This document shows, in pieces, positions 1 to 10,480 of a stretch of DNA of 64,000 nucleotides. Location of the stretch: assembly GCA_023258975.1 (NCBI GenBank), contig JAHFRD010000004.1:1-64000 (forward strand). The letters are read 5' to 3'. Position 1 is the first letter of the stretch; each line of letters starts with the position of its first letter. Both the position numbers and the translations under genes were made by a program. The notes beneath the pieces are model-generated. The model saw only the letters and a program-made list of their open reading frames with translations. It did not search any database and had not been told where the DNA came from. This stretch comes from Hydrogenophilales bacterium (GTDB lineage: Bacteria > Pseudomonadota > Gammaproteobacteria > Burkholderiales > Thiobacillaceae).

Positions 1-75
1 AACAGGACCGTGAAACATGTCCGCGCCAATGATAGTCGGCCTCGCGCCGGCGAAAGTAGGTCATCGCCAGACTCC
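1..75 (+). rRNA. rrf: 5S ribosomal RNA, 3' part (5' end outside the window)
   Basis: The first ~75 bases match the 3' two-thirds of a bacterial 5S rRNA: a GTGAAAC segment, then GCGCC(A)ATGATAGT, then CGAAAGTAGGTCATCGCCAG, in the same order and spacing as the E. coli molecule. The closing GCCAG would pair with the missing 5' end. A rho-independent terminator follows at once, so this is the end of an rRNA operon. The exact 3' end is uncertain by a few bases. Confidence 0.88.
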
Positions 76-84
76 TCTCACCTC

Positions 85-112
85 AAAACCCCCGCTCCGC
101 GGGGGTTTTGCG
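85..112 (+). terminator. rho-independent terminator of the rRNA operon
   Basis: AAAACCCCCGC pairs with GCGGGGGTTTT around a 3-base loop (85-95 with 99-109), and the T-run forms the 3' arm. It lies about 10 bases past the 5S rRNA end. The A-run on the other side means it could also work in reverse. Confidence 0.9.
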
Positions 113-145
113 CTTGTGGCAAGGCGTCTCCGTAATGGCCAACCA

Positions 146-174
146 TTGAGTAAGCGCTAGCCTGACCGTATAAT
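146..174 (+). promoter_or_regulatory. sigma-70 promoter for carAB
   Basis: TTGAGT at 146-151 and a perfect TATAAT at 169-174 are separated by 17 bp. Transcription would start near 181, giving a carA leader of about 65 nt. This is the only strong promoter-like pair between the rRNA terminator and carA. Confidence 0.75.
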
Positions 175-193
175 CGACGGCGAATTTCAACTG

Positions 194-221
194 AGCGGGG
201 TGGACGCGAGTCCGCCCCGCT
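194..221 (+). other. stable hairpin in the carA mRNA leader
   Basis: AGCGGGG (194-200) pairs with CCCCGCT (215-221), and GGAC (202-205) with GTCC (210-213), closing a GCGA tetraloop. It is followed by TTGTCATATC rather than a U-run, so it is not an obvious terminator. It ends about 14 nt before the Shine-Dalgarno of carA. Role unknown; it could stabilise the 5' end or take part in regulation. Confidence 0.55.
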
Positions 222-246
222 TGTCATATCTGGACCAGGGGTTATC

Positions 247-1389
247 TTGTCTGAGTTCGTACCTGCACTTCTTGCCTTGGCTGATGGTACGGTCTTCCGT
301 GGTTATTCCATAGGCGCTGAAGGCGCCGGAATAGGTGAGGTCGTGTTCAATACCGCGATCACTGGCTACCAGGAAATATTGACCGATCCTTCTTACCGTA
401 ATCAGTTGGTTACATTGACCTATCCGCATATTGGCAATGTCGGAACCAATCCCGAGGATGCGGAATCCGTGGCGGTGCATGCGGCAGGCTTGGTCATCCG
501 CGATTTGCCGCTACGATCAAGTAATTTTCGCCAGACCCAAACACTGAGCGACTACCTGAAAGAGCGCCAGATCCCCGCAATTGCCGGTATTGATACTCGT
601 CGATTGACGCGCCATCTTCGAGAGAATGGTGCACAGAACGGTTGCATCATGACGGGCCAAGTTGACGACCTAATTGCCCTGGCGCGGGCGCGCGCCTGCC
701 CCAGCATGGCTGGCCTCGACCTCGCAAGCGTTGTGACCTGCTCGGAAAAACATGTCTGGGAAGAAGGTGAATGGAGGCTTGGGCAAGGCTTCGGAAGGCC
801 GGTCGAGTACCCATTTCATGTTGTGGCCTACGATTTTGGCGTGAAACGCAACATCCTGCGCATGGCCGCCATGCGCGGATGCAGGATCACGGTGGTGCCG
901 GCGCAAACCCGCGCGGCCGAGGTGCTGTCCATGAATCCTGACGGAGTGCTTCTCACGAATGGTCCTGGCGATCCGGAGCCCTGCGATTATGCGATTCGGG
1001 CCATACAGGAAATCACTTCGGCGCGTATTCCCACTTTTGGTATCTGCCTCGGTCATCAGTTGTTGGCCCTGGCATCCGGCGCGCGCACCCTCAAGATGAA
1101 ATTCGGCCACCACGGCGCCAACCATCCAGTACAGGATCTGGATAGCAAGCGGGTTGTCATCACCAGCCAGAACCACGGTTTCGCCGTGAATGCCGCGACG
1201 CTTCCAGCCAATCTGGTGGCTACTCACGTCTCCTTGTTCGATGGCTCCCTGCAGGGCATCCGCCGTACCGACGTACCAGCCTTCAGTTTCCAGGGGCATC
1301 CGGAAGCGAGCCCGGGGCCGCAGGATGTGGGCTATCTATTCGACCGCTTCATCAAGATGATGCAAGACAACAAGGCGAAAAATGCCTAA
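247..1389 (+). CDS. carA: carbamoyl-phosphate synthase small (glutaminase) subunit
   Basis: CarA hydrolyses glutamine and passes ammonia to CarB, which makes carbamoyl phosphate for pyrimidine and arginine synthesis in the cytosol. The 380 residues are of normal length. The N-terminal CarA domain begins at once ([11 protein letters not shown]), and the C-terminal class I amidotransferase shows the nucleophile Cys in GICLGHQ and the His/Glu pair in FQGHPEA. The start is TTG, chosen because AGGGG lies 7 bases upstream and the family N-terminus aligns there. The last 8 bases overlap carB, so the two subunits are translationally coupled. The gene lies directly behind an rRNA operon and has its own promoter. 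Confidence 0.97.
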   Translation: MSEFVPALLALADGTVFRGYSIGAEGAGIGEVVFNTAITGYQEILTDPSYRNQLVTLTYPHIGNVGTNPEDAESVAVHAAGLVIRDLPLRSSNFRQTQTLSDYLKERQIPAIAGIDTRRLTRHLRENGAQNGCIMTGQVDDLIALARARACPSMAGLDLASVVTCSEKHVWEEGEWRLGQGFGRPVEYPFHVVAYDFGVKRNILRMAAMRGCRITVVPAQTRAAEVLSMNPDGVLLTNGPGDPEPCDYAIRAIQEITSARIPTFGICLGHQLLALASGARTLKMKFGHHGANHPVQDLDSKRVVITSQNHGFAVNAATLPANLVATHVSLFDGSLQGIRRTDVPAFSFQGHPEASPGPQDVGYLFDRFIKMMQDNKAKNA

Positions 1390-4300
1390 GCGCAGCGATC
1401 TTCATTCCATTCTCATCATTGGGGCCGGCCCCATTGTCATCGGCCAGGCCTGCGAATTCGATTACTCCGGCGCCCAGGCGTGCAAGGCTCTGCGCGAAGA
1501 GGGCTACCGGGTCATCCTGGTCAACTCCAATCCGGCCACCATCATGACCGACCCGGAGATGGCTGATGCCACCTATATCGAGCCAATCAACTGGCAGACG
1601 GTGGAACGCATCATCGAGAAAGAGCGTCCCGACGCCATCCTGCCGACGATGGGCGGTCAGACCGGCCTCAATTGCGCGCTCGACCTTGCAAAGCATGGAG
1701 TGCTGGAAAAGTATGCCGTCGAATTGATCGGTGCCAGCCGCGAGGCAATCGACAAGGCTGAGGATCGCGAGAAGTTCAAGCAGGCGATGGCTCGAATCGG
1801 CCTCGGCAACCCACGCTCGGCGTTGGCGCACAGCCTCGAAGAGGCGATGCAGATTCAGGCTGGCATCGGTTTTCCGACCATCATCCGGCCCTCGTTCACG
1901 ATGGGAGGCAGTGGCGGTGGCATTGCCTACAACATGGAGGAGTTCCTCGCCATCTGTGAGCGCGGTCTGGACGCATCGCCCACCAAGGAACTCCTGATCG
2001 AGGAGTCATTGATCGGCTGGAAGGAGTTCGAGATGGAAGTGGTCCGCGATCACGCGGATAACTGCATCATCGTTTGTTCCATCGAGAACCTCGACCCGAT
2101 GGGGGTGCATACCGGCGACTCGATCACTGTCGCGCCGGCGCAGACCCTGTCCGACCGTGAGTATCAGTTGCTGCGCGATGCTTCCATCGCCGTGCTGCGT
2201 GAAATCGGCGTCGATACCGGTGGTTCCAACGTGCAATTCGCCATCAACCCGGCGGATGGGCAGATCGTGGTGATCGAGATGAACCCGCGCGTGTCGCGTT
2301 CCTCCGCTCTTGCGTCGAAGGCAACCGGCTTCCCCATCGCCAAGGTTGCGGCGAAATTGGCCGTGGGTTTCACGCTGGACGAGCTCAAAAACGACATTAC
2401 CGGAGGTGCCACGCCGGCATCCTTCGAGCCTTCCATCGACTACGTGGTTACCAAGGTTCCGCGTTTTGCCTTCGAGAAATTTCCGCAGGCCAACGACCGC
2501 CTCACCACCCAGATGAAATCCGTGGGCGAGGTGATGGCCATAGGCCGCACCTTCCAGGAATCGCTGCAAAAGGCTTTGCGCGGCCTGGAAACGGGTGTCG
2601 ATGGACTGGACGAGAAAACCGGCGATCAGGACGAAATCGAGGCGGAATTGGGCAACCCCGGCCCCGAGCGCCTCTGGTATGTCGCCGACGCCCTGCGTAT
2701 CGGCATGACCTTCGACGAAGTGCAGGGCGCCAGCAAGATCGACCCCTGGTTCCTCGCCCAGATCGAGGATCTGGTACGCCAGGAAGGCGAACTCAAGGGC
2801 CGCGCGTTGGCCGACCTCACACAGGACGAACTGTTCACCCTCAAGCGCAACGGCTTTGCCGACCGCCGCCTGGCCAGGTTGCTGGGTACTGATCAGCACA
2901 CGGTACGCGCGCGGCGCTGGGAACTGGGTATCCACCCCGTCTACAAGCGGGTGGATACCTGCGCGGCGGAATTCGCCACGTCCACCGCCTACATGTATTC
3001 CACCTACGAGGAAGAGTGCGAGGCACATCCTTCCGATCGCAAGAAGATCATGGTGCTGGGAGGTGGTCCCAACCGGATCGGCCAGGGCATCGAATTCGAT
3101 TATTGCTGTGTGCACGCGGCGCTCGCCATGCGCGAGGATGGCTATGAAACCATCATGGTCAACTGCAATCCAGAGACCGTTTCCACCGACTACGACACCT
3201 CCGATCGCCTCTACTTCGAGCCGCTTACCCTGGAAGACGTACTGGAAGTGGTACGCATCGAGAAGCCGGTCGGCGTCATCGTCCAGTACGGCGGCCAGAC
3301 CCCGCTGAAGCTGGCGCGCGACCTGGAGAAAAACGGTGTGCCCATCATCGGCACCACGCCGGACATGATCGACGCGGCGGAAGACCGCGAGCGCTTCCAG
3401 AAAATGCTGCACCAACTCGGCCTGCTGCAACCGCCCAACAGAACCGCGCGCGCCGAGGATGAGGCAATACGCCTGGCCGCAGAGATCGGCTATCCGCTGG
3501 TGGTGCGCCCCTCCTACGTACTGGGTGGCAGGGCGATGGAAATCGTGCGCGAGGAAGCCGATCTGCAACGCTACATGCGTGAAGCGGTGAAAGTATCCAA
3601 CGATTCCCCGGTACTGCTCGACCGCTTCCTCAACGACGCCATCGAGGTCGATGTCGACGCCCTCTCCGACGGCGATCAGGTTCTCATCGGCGGCATCATG
3701 GAGCATATCGAGCAGGCCGGCGTGCATTCCGGCGACTCCGCCTGTTCCCTGCCCCCATACAGCCTCACGCCCGCGATCCAGGACGAGCTGCGCCGACAGA
3801 CCGTGGCGATGGCCAAGGCGCTCAACGTCGTTGGCCTGATGAACGTGCAGTTCGCCATCAAGGGCCAGGGTGACGCGGCCGAAGTCTATGTGCTGGAAGT
3901 GAACCCGCGCGCCTCACGAACCGTGCCTTTCGTCTCCAAGGCCACCGGCCGCCAGTTGGCCAAGATCGCCGCGCGCTGCATGGCCGGCAAGACGCTGAAG
4001 GAACAGAACGCCGAAATCGAAGTCATTCCACCCTATTACTCGGTCAAGGAAGCCGTCTTCCCATTCCGCAAATTTCCTGGCGTCGATCCCATCCTCACCC
4101 CGGAAATGAAGTCGACCGGCGAAGTCATGGGCGTGGGCGAGAGCTTCGGCGAGGCCTTCCTGAAATCTCAGTATGGCGCCAGCGTCAAATTGCCGCAGCG
4201 CGGCAATGTCTTCGTCTCGGTGCGCAATCCCGACCATCCCCAGGTTGCCGAGATCGCCAGGCACCTGCATGAACTCGGGTTCAAACTGTTCGCCACTCGC

Positions 4301-4597
4301 GGCACCGCCAACGTCATCGACTCGGCCGGGGTGCCGGTCAACCGGGTCAACAAGGTGGCCGAGGGGCGCCCGCACATCGTCGACATGATCAAGAACCGGG
4401 AAATCGAATTGATCGTCAACGTGGTCGAGGACAAGCGGGCCATGAAGGATTCCTTCGCCATCCGCGCCGCCGCCCTGGCTCAGAACATTCCCTACATCAC
4501 CACGCTCGCCGGCGCTCAGGCGGCCTGTCTGGGCATGAAGGAACGTCGCGAAATCACGGTCTATCCCCTGCAAGACCTGCACAAGCGGCTGCATTGA
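1382..4597 (+). CDS. carB: carbamoyl-phosphate synthase large subunit
   Basis: CarB makes carbamoyl phosphate from bicarbonate, ammonia and 2 ATP. At 1,071 residues it matches the usual length and internal duplication: the first ATP-grasp half (about 1-400) starts with [20 protein letters not shown], an oligomerisation region lies at ~400-550, and the second half (~550-930) has the matching [19 protein letters not shown]-terminal MGS-like allosteric domain (~940-1071, [13 protein letters not shown]) is where UMP/ornithine/IMP act in the family. The start overlaps carA by 8 bases. greA follows after 13 bases, probably in the same transcript. Confidence 0.98.
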   Translation: MPKRSDLHSILIIGAGPIVIGQACEFDYSGAQACKALREEGYRVILVNSNPATIMTDPEMADATYIEPINWQTVERIIEKERPDAILPTMGGQTGLNCALDLAKHGVLEKYAVELIGASREAIDKAEDREKFKQAMARIGLGNPRSALAHSLEEAMQIQAGIGFPTIIRPSFTMGGSGGGIAYNMEEFLAICERGLDASPTKELLIEESLIGWKEFEMEVVRDHADNCIIVCSIENLDPMGVHTGDSITVAPAQTLSDREYQLLRDASIAVLREIGVDTGGSNVQFAINPADGQIVVIEMNPRVSRSSALASKATGFPIAKVAAKLAVGFTLDELKNDITGGATPASFEPSIDYVVTKVPRFAFEKFPQANDRLTTQMKSVGEVMAIGRTFQESLQKALRGLETGVDGLDEKTGDQDEIEAELGNPGPERLWYVADALRIGMTFDEVQGASKIDPWFLAQIEDLVRQEGELKGRALADLTQDELFTLKRNGFADRRLARLLGTDQHTVRARRWELGIHPVYKRVDTCAAEFATSTAYMYSTYEEECEAHPSDRKKIMVLGGGPNRIGQGIEFDYCCVHAALAMREDGYETIMVNCNPETVSTDYDTSDRLYFEPLTLEDVLEVVRIEKPVGVIVQYGGQTPLKLARDLEKNGVPIIGTTPDMIDAAEDRERFQKMLHQLGLLQPPNRTARAEDEAIRLAAEIGYPLVVRPSYVLGGRAMEIVREEADLQRYMREAVKVSNDSPVLLDRFLNDAIEVDVDALSDGDQVLIGGIMEHIEQAGVHSGDSACSLPPYSLTPAIQDELRRQTVAMAKALNVVGLMNVQFAIKGQGDAAEVYVLEVNPRASRTVPFVSKATGRQLAKIAARCMAGKTLKEQNAEIEVIPPYYSVKEAVFPFRKFPGVDPILTPEMKSTGEVMGVGESFGEAFLKSQYGASVKLPQRGNVFVSVRNPDHPQVAEIARHLHELGFKLFATRGTANVIDSAGVPVNRVNKVAEGRPHIVDMIKNREIELIVNVVEDKRAMKDSFAIRAAALAQNIPYITTLAGAQAACLGMKERREITVYPLQDLHKRLH

Positions 4598-4610
4598 GAG
4601 GAATTCCACC

Positions 4611-5087
4611 ATGAACAAATTTCCACTGACTGTGGTCGGCGCGGAGCTGTTGCGTAATGAATTGCAACGCCTGAAGAGCGTCGAACGCCCCAGCGTCATC
4701 GCCGCCATCGCGGAAGCGCGTTCGCACGGCGATCTGTCGGAAAATGCGGAATACGATGCCGCCAAGGAAAAACAGGGTTTCATCGAAGGCCGTATCAAGG
4801 ATCTGGAAGGCAAGCTGTCCAATGCCCAGATCATCGACCCGCGCCATCTCGACGCCGAAGGCCGCGTGGTATTCGGGGCCACCGTCGAACTGGTCGACGC
4901 GGTAACCGGTGACGAAGTGAAATACCAGATCGTCGGCGACGACGAAGCCGACATCAAAGGCGGAAAGATCTCCGTGGGTTCCCCCATCGCACGCGCCCTG
5001 ATCGGAAAATATGCCGGCGATGTCGCTGACGTGCACGCGCCGGGCGGCCTGCGACGTTACGACATTATCGACGTCCACTACCTCTGA
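4611..5087 (+). CDS. greA: transcription elongation factor GreA
   Basis: GreA enters the secondary channel of RNA polymerase and stimulates cleavage of backtracked RNA. The 158-residue product has the N-terminal coiled coil with the acidic tip ([20 protein letters not shown]) and the C-terminal FKBP-like globular domain ending in [15 protein letters not shown] lies ~8 bases before the ATG. It sits between carB and a DUF4149 gene, a common betaproteobacterial order. Confidence 0.97.
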   Translation: MNKFPLTVVGAELLRNELQRLKSVERPSVIAAIAEARSHGDLSENAEYDAAKEKQGFIEGRIKDLEGKLSNAQIIDPRHLDAEGRVVFGATVELVDAVTGDEVKYQIVGDDEADIKGGKISVGSPIARALIGKYAGDVADVHAPGGLRRYDIIDVHYL

Positions 5088-5088
5088 C

Positions 5089-5544
5089 GTGAAGCGCCTC
5101 CCCGACCTCCTCGCCGCTTGGGCCATCGCCATTTGGGTCGGCGGGCTATGGGCGGTGGGCTATCTGGCCGCTCCGACGCTTTTCTACAGCCTGGATGACC
5201 GCATGCTGGCCGGAATGTTGGCAGGCAAGCTGTTCAGCCATATCGCCTGGGTAGGCTTGCTTTGCGGTGGCTGGCTGCTGCTGTTTCGCCTGAGTCGCCT
5301 GGGCGGGGCCGCGTTGAAGCAGGGTTTTTTCTGGATCGTCCTGGTCATGCTCTTGTTGAGCGCCGCCCAGCAATTCGGCATCCAGCCGATCCTGCAACAA
5401 CTCAAGGATCTGGCGCGGCCGCGCGATGTGATGGAGAGCCTGTTTCGCGACCGCTTCGCCACCTGGCACGGCATCTCCAGCGCGGTATACCTGATCGAAA
5501 GCCTGCTCGGCCTGGCCCTGGTGGCCAGGCAGAATTCAAGGTAG
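5089..5544 (+). CDS. DUF4149 inner-membrane protein
   Basis: A 151-residue membrane protein with four predicted hydrophobic segments: about residues 5-27 (LLAAWAIAIWVGGLWAVGYL), 45-66, 75-97 and 130-147. It resembles the DUF4149 family, which in betaproteobacteria commonly lies between greA and yhbY; no biochemical role is known to me. I chose GTG at 5089, one base after the greA stop, because it gives the family start (V/M-KRLPDLLAAW). A longer in-frame ATG at 5011 would add 26 polar residues from inside greA. Its 3' end overlaps the convergent yhbY by 9 bases. Confidence 0.85.
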   Translation: MKRLPDLLAAWAIAIWVGGLWAVGYLAAPTLFYSLDDRMLAGMLAGKLFSHIAWVGLLCGGWLLLFRLSRLGGAALKQGFFWIVLVMLLLSAAQQFGIQPILQQLKDLARPRDVMESLFRDRFATWHGISSAVYLIESLLGLALVARQNSR

Positions 5545-5829
5545 CTTGAGCTTCGGCTTTTCCGCCGCCTTGTAGAGCAGCAGTAACTTGCCGATATGCT
5601 GCACCGGCGCGGCGTCAAGCGCCTCGCAGAGTTCCTGAAACCAGGCCTCGCGCGCCGCGCGGTCCTCGCCCAGCACCCGCACCTTGATGAGTTCATGCGC
5701 GGCAAGCGCCACGCCGGCTTCCCTGATTACCGCCTCGGTCAGTCCCTGGGCGCCGATCATTACCACCGGCTTGAGCGAGTGGGCCAGACTTTTCAGGTAT
5801 TTACGTTGTTCAACCGATAATTCGCGCAT
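5536..5829 (-). CDS. yhbY: YhbY-family (CRM domain) ribosome-associated RNA-binding protein
   Basis: A 97-residue CRS1/YhbY (CRM) domain protein. Family members bind 23S rRNA in pre-50S particles. The CRM signature is visible: an N-terminal KYLKSLAHSLKPVVMIGAQG containing the GxxG loop, then the ELIKVRVLGED strand. I chose the Met of MRELSVEQRKYL; upstream in-frame Mets add a non-family extension. It is transcribed convergently to the DUF4149 gene and divergently from rlmE, 34 bases away, so the two promoters must overlap. Confidence 0.93.
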   Translation of the reverse strand: MRELSVEQRKYLKSLAHSLKPVVMIGAQGLTEAVIREAGVALAAHELIKVRVLGEDRAAREAWFQELCEALDAAPVQHIGKLLLLYKAAEKPKLKLP

Positions 5830-5863
5830 TCGGATTCCCCAAAAAAGGCGGCGATAGTAGCCC

Positions 5864-6532
5864 ATGAAACGACAAGCCAAAACCCGCGTCTGGCATCAGC
5901 GGCATGTCAATGATTTCTATGTGCGTCAATCGGTGGAACAGGGCTACCGTTCACGCGCGGCCTACAAGCTGCTGGAAATCGACGCTCAGGATCATCTGCT
6001 GAAGCCGGGCATGGCGGTGGTCGATCTCGGTTGCGCGCCGGGCGGCTGGTGCCAGGTGGTGGTGGAACGGCTGAAGGGGCAGGGGCGCCTTATCGGTATC
6101 GACCTGCTGGAAATGACCGGGATGAACCACCTCACCTTCATTCAGGGGGATTTCACCGAGGATGGCGGCCTGCGCCAGGTGGAAGCCGCGTTGGGGGGAA
6201 AGCCGGTCGACCTTGTGCTTTCCGATATGGCCCCCAATATCACCGGCGTGATCGTCACCGATCAAGCGAGAAGTTATCAACTGGCGGAACTGGCGCTCGA
6301 ATTCGCGGCCGAACGATTGCATCCCGAGGGCGCCTTTCTGATCAAGGTGTTTCAAGGCGCGGGCTTCGAGGATTACGTGAAGGCGATGCGCGCGGTGTTC
6401 CGCAAGGTGGCGGCGCGCAAGCCGGATGCCTCGCGCGACCGCAGCCGCGAGGTGTATTTATTGGGCCGAGGACTGAAGGCGAATGCCACGCAAGTGTCCG
6501 ACTTCATTGAATCGGCCCCGGATTTCGTCTAA
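5864..6532 (+). CDS. rlmE: 23S rRNA (uridine-2552-2'-O)-methyltransferase RlmE (FtsJ/RrmJ)
   Basis: RlmE methylates the 2'-O of U2552 in the ribosomal A loop, using S-adenosylmethionine. The 222 residues include the SAM-binding motif [13 protein letters not shown] and the K-D-K-E catalytic set at Lys35, Asp121 (SDMAPN), Lys161 (LIKVFQG) and Glu196 (SREVYLLG). It is divergent from yhbY and 41 bases upstream of ftsH, matching the classical rrmJ-ftsH pair. Confidence 0.97.
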   Translation: MKRQAKTRVWHQRHVNDFYVRQSVEQGYRSRAAYKLLEIDAQDHLLKPGMAVVDLGCAPGGWCQVVVERLKGQGRLIGIDLLEMTGMNHLTFIQGDFTEDGGLRQVEAALGGKPVDLVLSDMAPNITGVIVTDQARSYQLAELALEFAAERLHPEGAFLIKVFQGAGFEDYVKAMRAVFRKVAARKPDASRDRSREVYLLGRGLKANATQVSDFIESAPDFV

Positions 6533-6573
6533 CTTCTCCCCGTTCACGGCAAGTTCGCCGCAAAGGAGTCAAA

Positions 6574-8472
6574 TTGAACAACCTCTTCAAGAACGTCGCC
6601 ATCTGGCTGGTCATCGCGCTGGTGCTGATGACGGTGTTCAATCAGTTCAACACACGCCAGACCGCGCAGTCGCAGGTCGATTACTCCACCTTCATCGAAC
6701 AGGTGAAGCAGGGGCAGGTCGCCAAGGTCACCATCGAGAATCATGTCCTGCGTGGTGTCAGTAGCGATGGTCAGCGCTTTACTTCCTATGCGCCTTCCGA
6801 TCCCTGGATGGTTTCCGACTTGTTGAAGGCGGGCGTCCAGGTGGAAGCCAAGCCGGAAGAACAGCCATCCATGCTGATGAGCATCTTCGTCTCCTGGTTC
6901 CCCATGCTCCTGCTGATCGGTGTCTGGGTGTTTTTCATGCGCCAGATGCAGGGCGGCGGCAAGGGCGGCGCCTTCTCGTTCGGCAAGAGCAAGGCGCGCC
7001 TGCTCGACCAGGACACCAATACGGTCACCTTCGCCGATGTGGCGGGCTGCGACGAGGCCAAGGAAGAAGTGGGCGAACTGGTGGAATTCCTGCGCGATCC
7101 CTCGCGTTTCCAGAAACTGGGCGGCCGCATTCCGCGCGGTGTGCTGATGGTCGGCTCCCCCGGCACCGGCAAGACCCTGTTGGCCAGATCCATCGCTGGC
7201 GAAGCCAAGGTGCCGTTCTTCAGCATTTCCGGCTCCGATTTCGTGGAAATGTTCGTCGGCGTGGGTGCGGCGCGCGTGCGCGACATGTTCGAGCAGGCCA
7301 AGAAGCATTCTCCCTGCATCATCTTCATTGATGAAATCGACGCCGTCGGTCGCCAGCGCGGCGCCGGCCTGGGTGGCGGCAACGATGAACGGGAGCAGAC
7401 GCTGAACCAGTTGCTGGTGGAAATGGACGGCTTCGAGGCCACCGCCGGAGTCATCGTGATCGCCGCCACCAACCGCCCCGACGTGCTCGACCCGGCCCTG
7501 ATGCGCCCCGGTCGCTTCGACCGCCAGGTGGTGGTGCCGTTGCCGGACATCCGCGGCCGCGAGCAGATCCTGATGGTGCACATGCGAAAGGTGCCGATGA
7601 GCCAGGATGTGAAGGCCGACATCATCGCCCGCGGCACCCCCGGTTTCTCCGGCGCCGATCTCGCCAACCTGGTCAACGAGGCGGCGCTGTTCGCCGCGCG
7701 CGGCAACAAGCGCGTGGTGGACATGGACGACTTCGAGCGCGCCAAGGACAAGATCATGATGGGCGCCGAGCGCCGCTCGATGGTGATGCCCGAGGAAGAG
7801 CGCAAGAACACCGCCTACCACGAGTCCGGCCATGCCGTGGTGGCCAAGCTGATGCCGAAGACCGACCCGGTGCACAAGGTCACCATCATCCCGCGCGGCC
7901 GCGCTCTGGGCGTCACCATGCAGTTGCCCACCGAGGATCGCTACAGTCAGGATCGAACCCGTCTCCTGTCCACCCTCGCGGTGCTGTTCGGTGGCCGTAT
8001 CGCCGAAGAACTGTTCATGAACCAGATGACCACCGGCGCTTCCAACGATTTCCAGCGCGCCACCGATCTGGCTCGGCGCATGGTCACGCAATGGGGCATG
8101 TCCGACGTGATGGGGCCGATGGTGTATGGCGAGGAGGAAGGAGAAGTCTTCCTTGGTCGTTCGGTGACCACGCACAAGAGCATCTCCGAGGAGACCATGC
8201 GCAAGGTGGACGCCGAGGTGCGCCACATCATCGACGAGCAATATTCCCTTGCGCGCAAGCTACTGGAAGAAAACCGCGACAAGGTGGAAGCCATGACCGC
8301 CGCCCTGTTGCAGTGGGAAACCATCGACAGCGAGCAGATCGACGACATCATGGCAGGCCACGAGCCGCGCCCGCCCAAGCCGGTGGCGCCGCCCCCCGCC
8401 ACCAATGCCGGCGGTGGCCCCAGCGCCCCGGCTCCCACCACCACCCCCGCCGCCGATGGCGGCGTGGACTGA
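6574..8472 (+). CDS. ftsH: ATP-dependent zinc metalloprotease FtsH
   Basis: FtsH is the membrane-anchored AAA+ protease that degrades misfolded membrane proteins and short-lived regulators. The 632 residues show two TM segments (about 5-24 and 105-124) flanking a periplasmic loop, Walker A at 194-201 (GSPGTGKT, with Ser where Pro is common), Walker [12 protein letters not shown], an SRH region ([20 protein letters not shown]) and the zinc site HESGH (His416-His420). The C-terminal ~40 residues are Pro/Ala/Gly rich. The start is TTG, supported by AAAGGAG 6 bases before it. A strong terminator follows. Confidence 0.98.
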   Translation: MNNLFKNVAIWLVIALVLMTVFNQFNTRQTAQSQVDYSTFIEQVKQGQVAKVTIENHVLRGVSSDGQRFTSYAPSDPWMVSDLLKAGVQVEAKPEEQPSMLMSIFVSWFPMLLLIGVWVFFMRQMQGGGKGGAFSFGKSKARLLDQDTNTVTFADVAGCDEAKEEVGELVEFLRDPSRFQKLGGRIPRGVLMVGSPGTGKTLLARSIAGEAKVPFFSISGSDFVEMFVGVGAARVRDMFEQAKKHSPCIIFIDEIDAVGRQRGAGLGGGNDEREQTLNQLLVEMDGFEATAGVIVIAATNRPDVLDPALMRPGRFDRQVVVPLPDIRGREQILMVHMRKVPMSQDVKADIIARGTPGFSGADLANLVNEAALFAARGNKRVVDMDDFERAKDKIMMGAERRSMVMPEEERKNTAYHESGHAVVAKLMPKTDPVHKVTIIPRGRALGVTMQLPTEDRYSQDRTRLLSTLAVLFGGRIAEELFMNQMTTGASNDFQRATDLARRMVTQWGMSDVMGPMVYGEEEGEVFLGRSVTTHKSISEETMRKVDAEVRHIIDEQYSLARKLLEENRDKVEAMTAALLQWETIDSEQIDDIMAGHEPRPPKPVAPPPATNAGGGPSAPAPTTTPAADGGVD

Positions 8473-8492
8473 GCGCCCTCCCGTCCGTCTTC

Positions 8493-8529
8493 CGCATCCG
8501 CCAGGTTCTCGACCTGGCGGATGCGTTTT
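8493..8529 (+). terminator. rho-independent terminator after ftsH
   Basis: A 14-bp perfect stem, CGCATCCGCCAGGT with ACCTGGCGGATGCG, with a 5-base loop and then TTTT. It ends the rlmE-ftsH transcript and separates it from rsmB. Confidence 0.92.
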
Positions 8530-8560
8530 CAGCCCTCCTTTTCCGGGATAATCCCGGCCC

Positions 8561-9850
8561 ATGCCCGCCCCCAGCCGAGACCCAACTGGCGCTTCCGCCA
8601 ACACCCCCCGCCTTCTGGCCGCGAATCTGGTCAATGACGTGCTCCTGGAGGGTGCCAGTCTGACCCAGGCGCTGGGTAATTTGCGCGGGCGGGCGCCCGA
8701 TGGCCTGGCCACGATCCAGAGCCTCGCTTATGGCGTCCTGCGCAACGCGGGGCGCCTGGGTTTCTTTCTCACCACCTTGTGCGATCGACCGCTCAAACCC
8801 GCAGCCCTGTCCGGTCATCTCCTGGTCGGTCTGTACGAGCTGGAAGCGGGCGAAACGCCCGCTTATGCCGTGGTGAACGAGACCGTGGCGGCGGTGGCCG
8901 GGCAGTACCCTGGCGCGCGTGGCTTCGCCAACGCGGTACTGCGCAACTTCCAGCGCCGCCGCGCGGAACTGGAAGCCGCCGCCGCCGCCGACCCGGAGGC
9001 GCGCTGGAACCTCCCGCTCTGGTGGCTCAAGCGACTGCAAGCGCAATACCCGTCCGATTGGCGGGCCATCGTCGAGGCGCAGAACGCGCATCCGCCCATG
9101 ACCCTGCGGGTCAATCGACGCCGTGGCGGCGTCACCGAATACCTCGCCAGGCTGACGGCCGTCGGCATCGAGGCCCGGCAAATCGGCGAGTGGGCGCTGA
9201 TCCTGGGCCGCCCTGTTCCGGTGGGCGATCTGCCGGGGTTTTTTGACGGGTTGGTTTCCGTGCAGGATCTGGGGGCGCAGTTTGCCGCCACCCATCTGGG
9301 CGCCGCCGACGGCGAGCGGGTGCTGGACGCTTGCGCCGCGCCCGGCGGCAAGACCGGGCACCTTCTGGAATCGCATGATCTCGACCTGGTCGCCCTGGAT
9401 AGCGATGGCGGGCGTCTGAGCCGGGTTCGGGAAAACCTGGATCGGCTTGGCCTTGCCGCCACGCTGGTGGTCGGCGATGCCGCCGACACGGCGGCCTGGT
9501 GGGACGGCCGCCCGTTCGACCGCATTCTGCTCGACGCCCCCTGCACCGCCTCCGGCGTGGTGCGCCGGCATCCCGACGGCAAATGGCTGAAACGGCCTGA
9601 AGATGTGCAACAGCTGGCGCGCCGGCAACACCGTCTCATGGATGCGTTGTGGCCGCTCCTGAAGCCGGCTGGCACAATGCTCTACGCCACATGCAGCCTT
9701 TTTCGCGAGGAAAACGCCGACCAGGTGGCCGCCTTCCTGGCCCGCCACGGCGATGCTCGCGGCGAGGCCGTGGCGGCCACTCGCGCGGGCCAGCTGCTCC
9801 CCGGCCCGGAGATGGATGGATTTTTCTATGCACGTTTGCTCAAGGCGTAA
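8561..9850 (+). CDS. rsmB: 16S rRNA (cytosine-967-C5)-methyltransferase RsmB
   Basis: RsmB (Sun/Fmu) methylates C967 of 16S rRNA. The 429 residues hold the N-terminal NusB-like RNA-binding domain (~15-140) and the C-terminal Rossmann methyltransferase: SAM motif LDACAAPGGKTGHLLE, the DAPCTASGVVRRHPD motif IV with catalytic Cys, and ATCSLFREEN with the second Cys. It heads a compact set, rsmB-DUF4390-ntrY-ntrX, common in betaproteobacteria. Its 3' end overlaps the next gene by 23 bases. Confidence 0.97.
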   Translation: MPAPSRDPTGASANTPRLLAANLVNDVLLEGASLTQALGNLRGRAPDGLATIQSLAYGVLRNAGRLGFFLTTLCDRPLKPAALSGHLLVGLYELEAGETPAYAVVNETVAAVAGQYPGARGFANAVLRNFQRRRAELEAAAAADPEARWNLPLWWLKRLQAQYPSDWRAIVEAQNAHPPMTLRVNRRRGGVTEYLARLTAVGIEARQIGEWALILGRPVPVGDLPGFFDGLVSVQDLGAQFAATHLGAADGERVLDACAAPGGKTGHLLESHDLDLVALDSDGGRLSRVRENLDRLGLAATLVVGDAADTAAWWDGRPFDRILLDAPCTASGVVRRHPDGKWLKRPEDVQQLARRQHRLMDALWPLLKPAGTMLYATCSLFREENADQVAAFLARHGDARGEAVAATRAGQLLPGPEMDGFFYARLLKA

Positions 9851-10394
9851 CCTCCTGCGCATCGCCGTGGCCACGCTGGCGCTGGCGGCCATTCCCGCCG
9901 CTCGTGCCGAGGGCATCCAGGCGCCACAGATCGAAGTGGTGCAGAGGGGGGAACTGTTCCACCTCAACGGCGCCTTCTCCATTCAGTTGTCTCCCACCCT
10001 GGATGATGCGCTGCGCCGTGGCGTGCAGCTCACTTTTGTGCAGGCGGTGGAGACCGAGCGCACCCGCGACTGGTGGCTGGCCGAGGGCCTCTCCGATCTG
10101 GAACGCAGCGTGCGTCTGTCTTACAACGCCTTGCTGCGCCAGTATTACGTCACCCTCAATGGCGTTTCCAGCGCCCATGAGAGTCTTTCCGACGCGCTAT
10201 ACGCGGCGGGGGATTTGCGCGACTGGGCCGTGGTCAACGTCAAGCAGATGAAGAAACGGGCCGAGTACAAGATCTACGTGCGCATGTACCTGGACATCTC
10301 GCAGCTGCCGAAACCCCTGCAAGTCAATGCCCTGGCCTCCTCGGGGCGCTGGCAGCTTGATTCCGGCTGGCTGGAACGCAGCTTCAAGTACTGA
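9828..10394 (+). CDS. DUF4390 exported protein
   Basis: A 188-residue protein with a likely signal peptide (RRNLLRIAVATLALAAIPAARA, cut near AEG). The rest matches the DUF4390 family as found between rsmB and ntrY in betaproteobacteria: a beta-rich segment (HLNGAFSIQLSPTLDDALRR) and a conserved WWLAEGLSDLERS region. Function unknown; its constant position suggests a link to the NtrYX envelope-sensing pair. I chose ATG 9828, inside the end of rsmB, because it places the signal peptide at the N-terminus; an upstream in-frame ATG (9753) would prepend rsmB-overlapping sequence. Confidence 0.85.
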   Translation: MHVCSRRNLLRIAVATLALAAIPAARAEGIQAPQIEVVQRGELFHLNGAFSIQLSPTLDDALRRGVQLTFVQAVETERTRDWWLAEGLSDLERSVRLSYNALLRQYYVTLNGVSSAHESLSDALYAAGDLRDWAVVNVKQMKKRAEYKIYVRMYLDISQLPKPLQVNALASSGRWQLDSGWLERSFKY

Positions 10395-10423
10395 TCGGAG
10401 GAGGGGAAATGGGTAATCGGCCA

Positions 10424-10472
10424 GGGGGCATCCAAGGCGCGGAAGACGCGCCCGGCACCCCCCGTTTCTTTT
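10424..10472 (+). terminator. possible terminator/attenuator between DUF4390 gene and ntrY
   Basis: GGGGG (10424-10428) can pair with the C-run at 10458-10463, enclosing an inner GGCGCG/CGCGCC hairpin, followed by GTTTCTTTT. It would give partial termination ahead of ntrY, whose ATG lies 9 bases further on with a poor Shine-Dalgarno. Confidence 0.4.
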
Positions 10473-10480
10473 AGGCACGG

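Noticed and set aside
2006-3727. A 573-codon minus-strand frame opposite carB
   Set aside because: Shadow of a highly conserved gene; no recognisable domain.
6544-8241. A 565-codon minus-strand frame opposite ftsH
   Set aside because: Shadow frame rich in His/Gly/Gln, without motifs, under a complete ftsH.
9753-10394. Longer version of the DUF4390 protein starting at 9753
   Set aside because: The extra 25 residues come from out-of-frame rsmB sequence and would bury the signal peptide.
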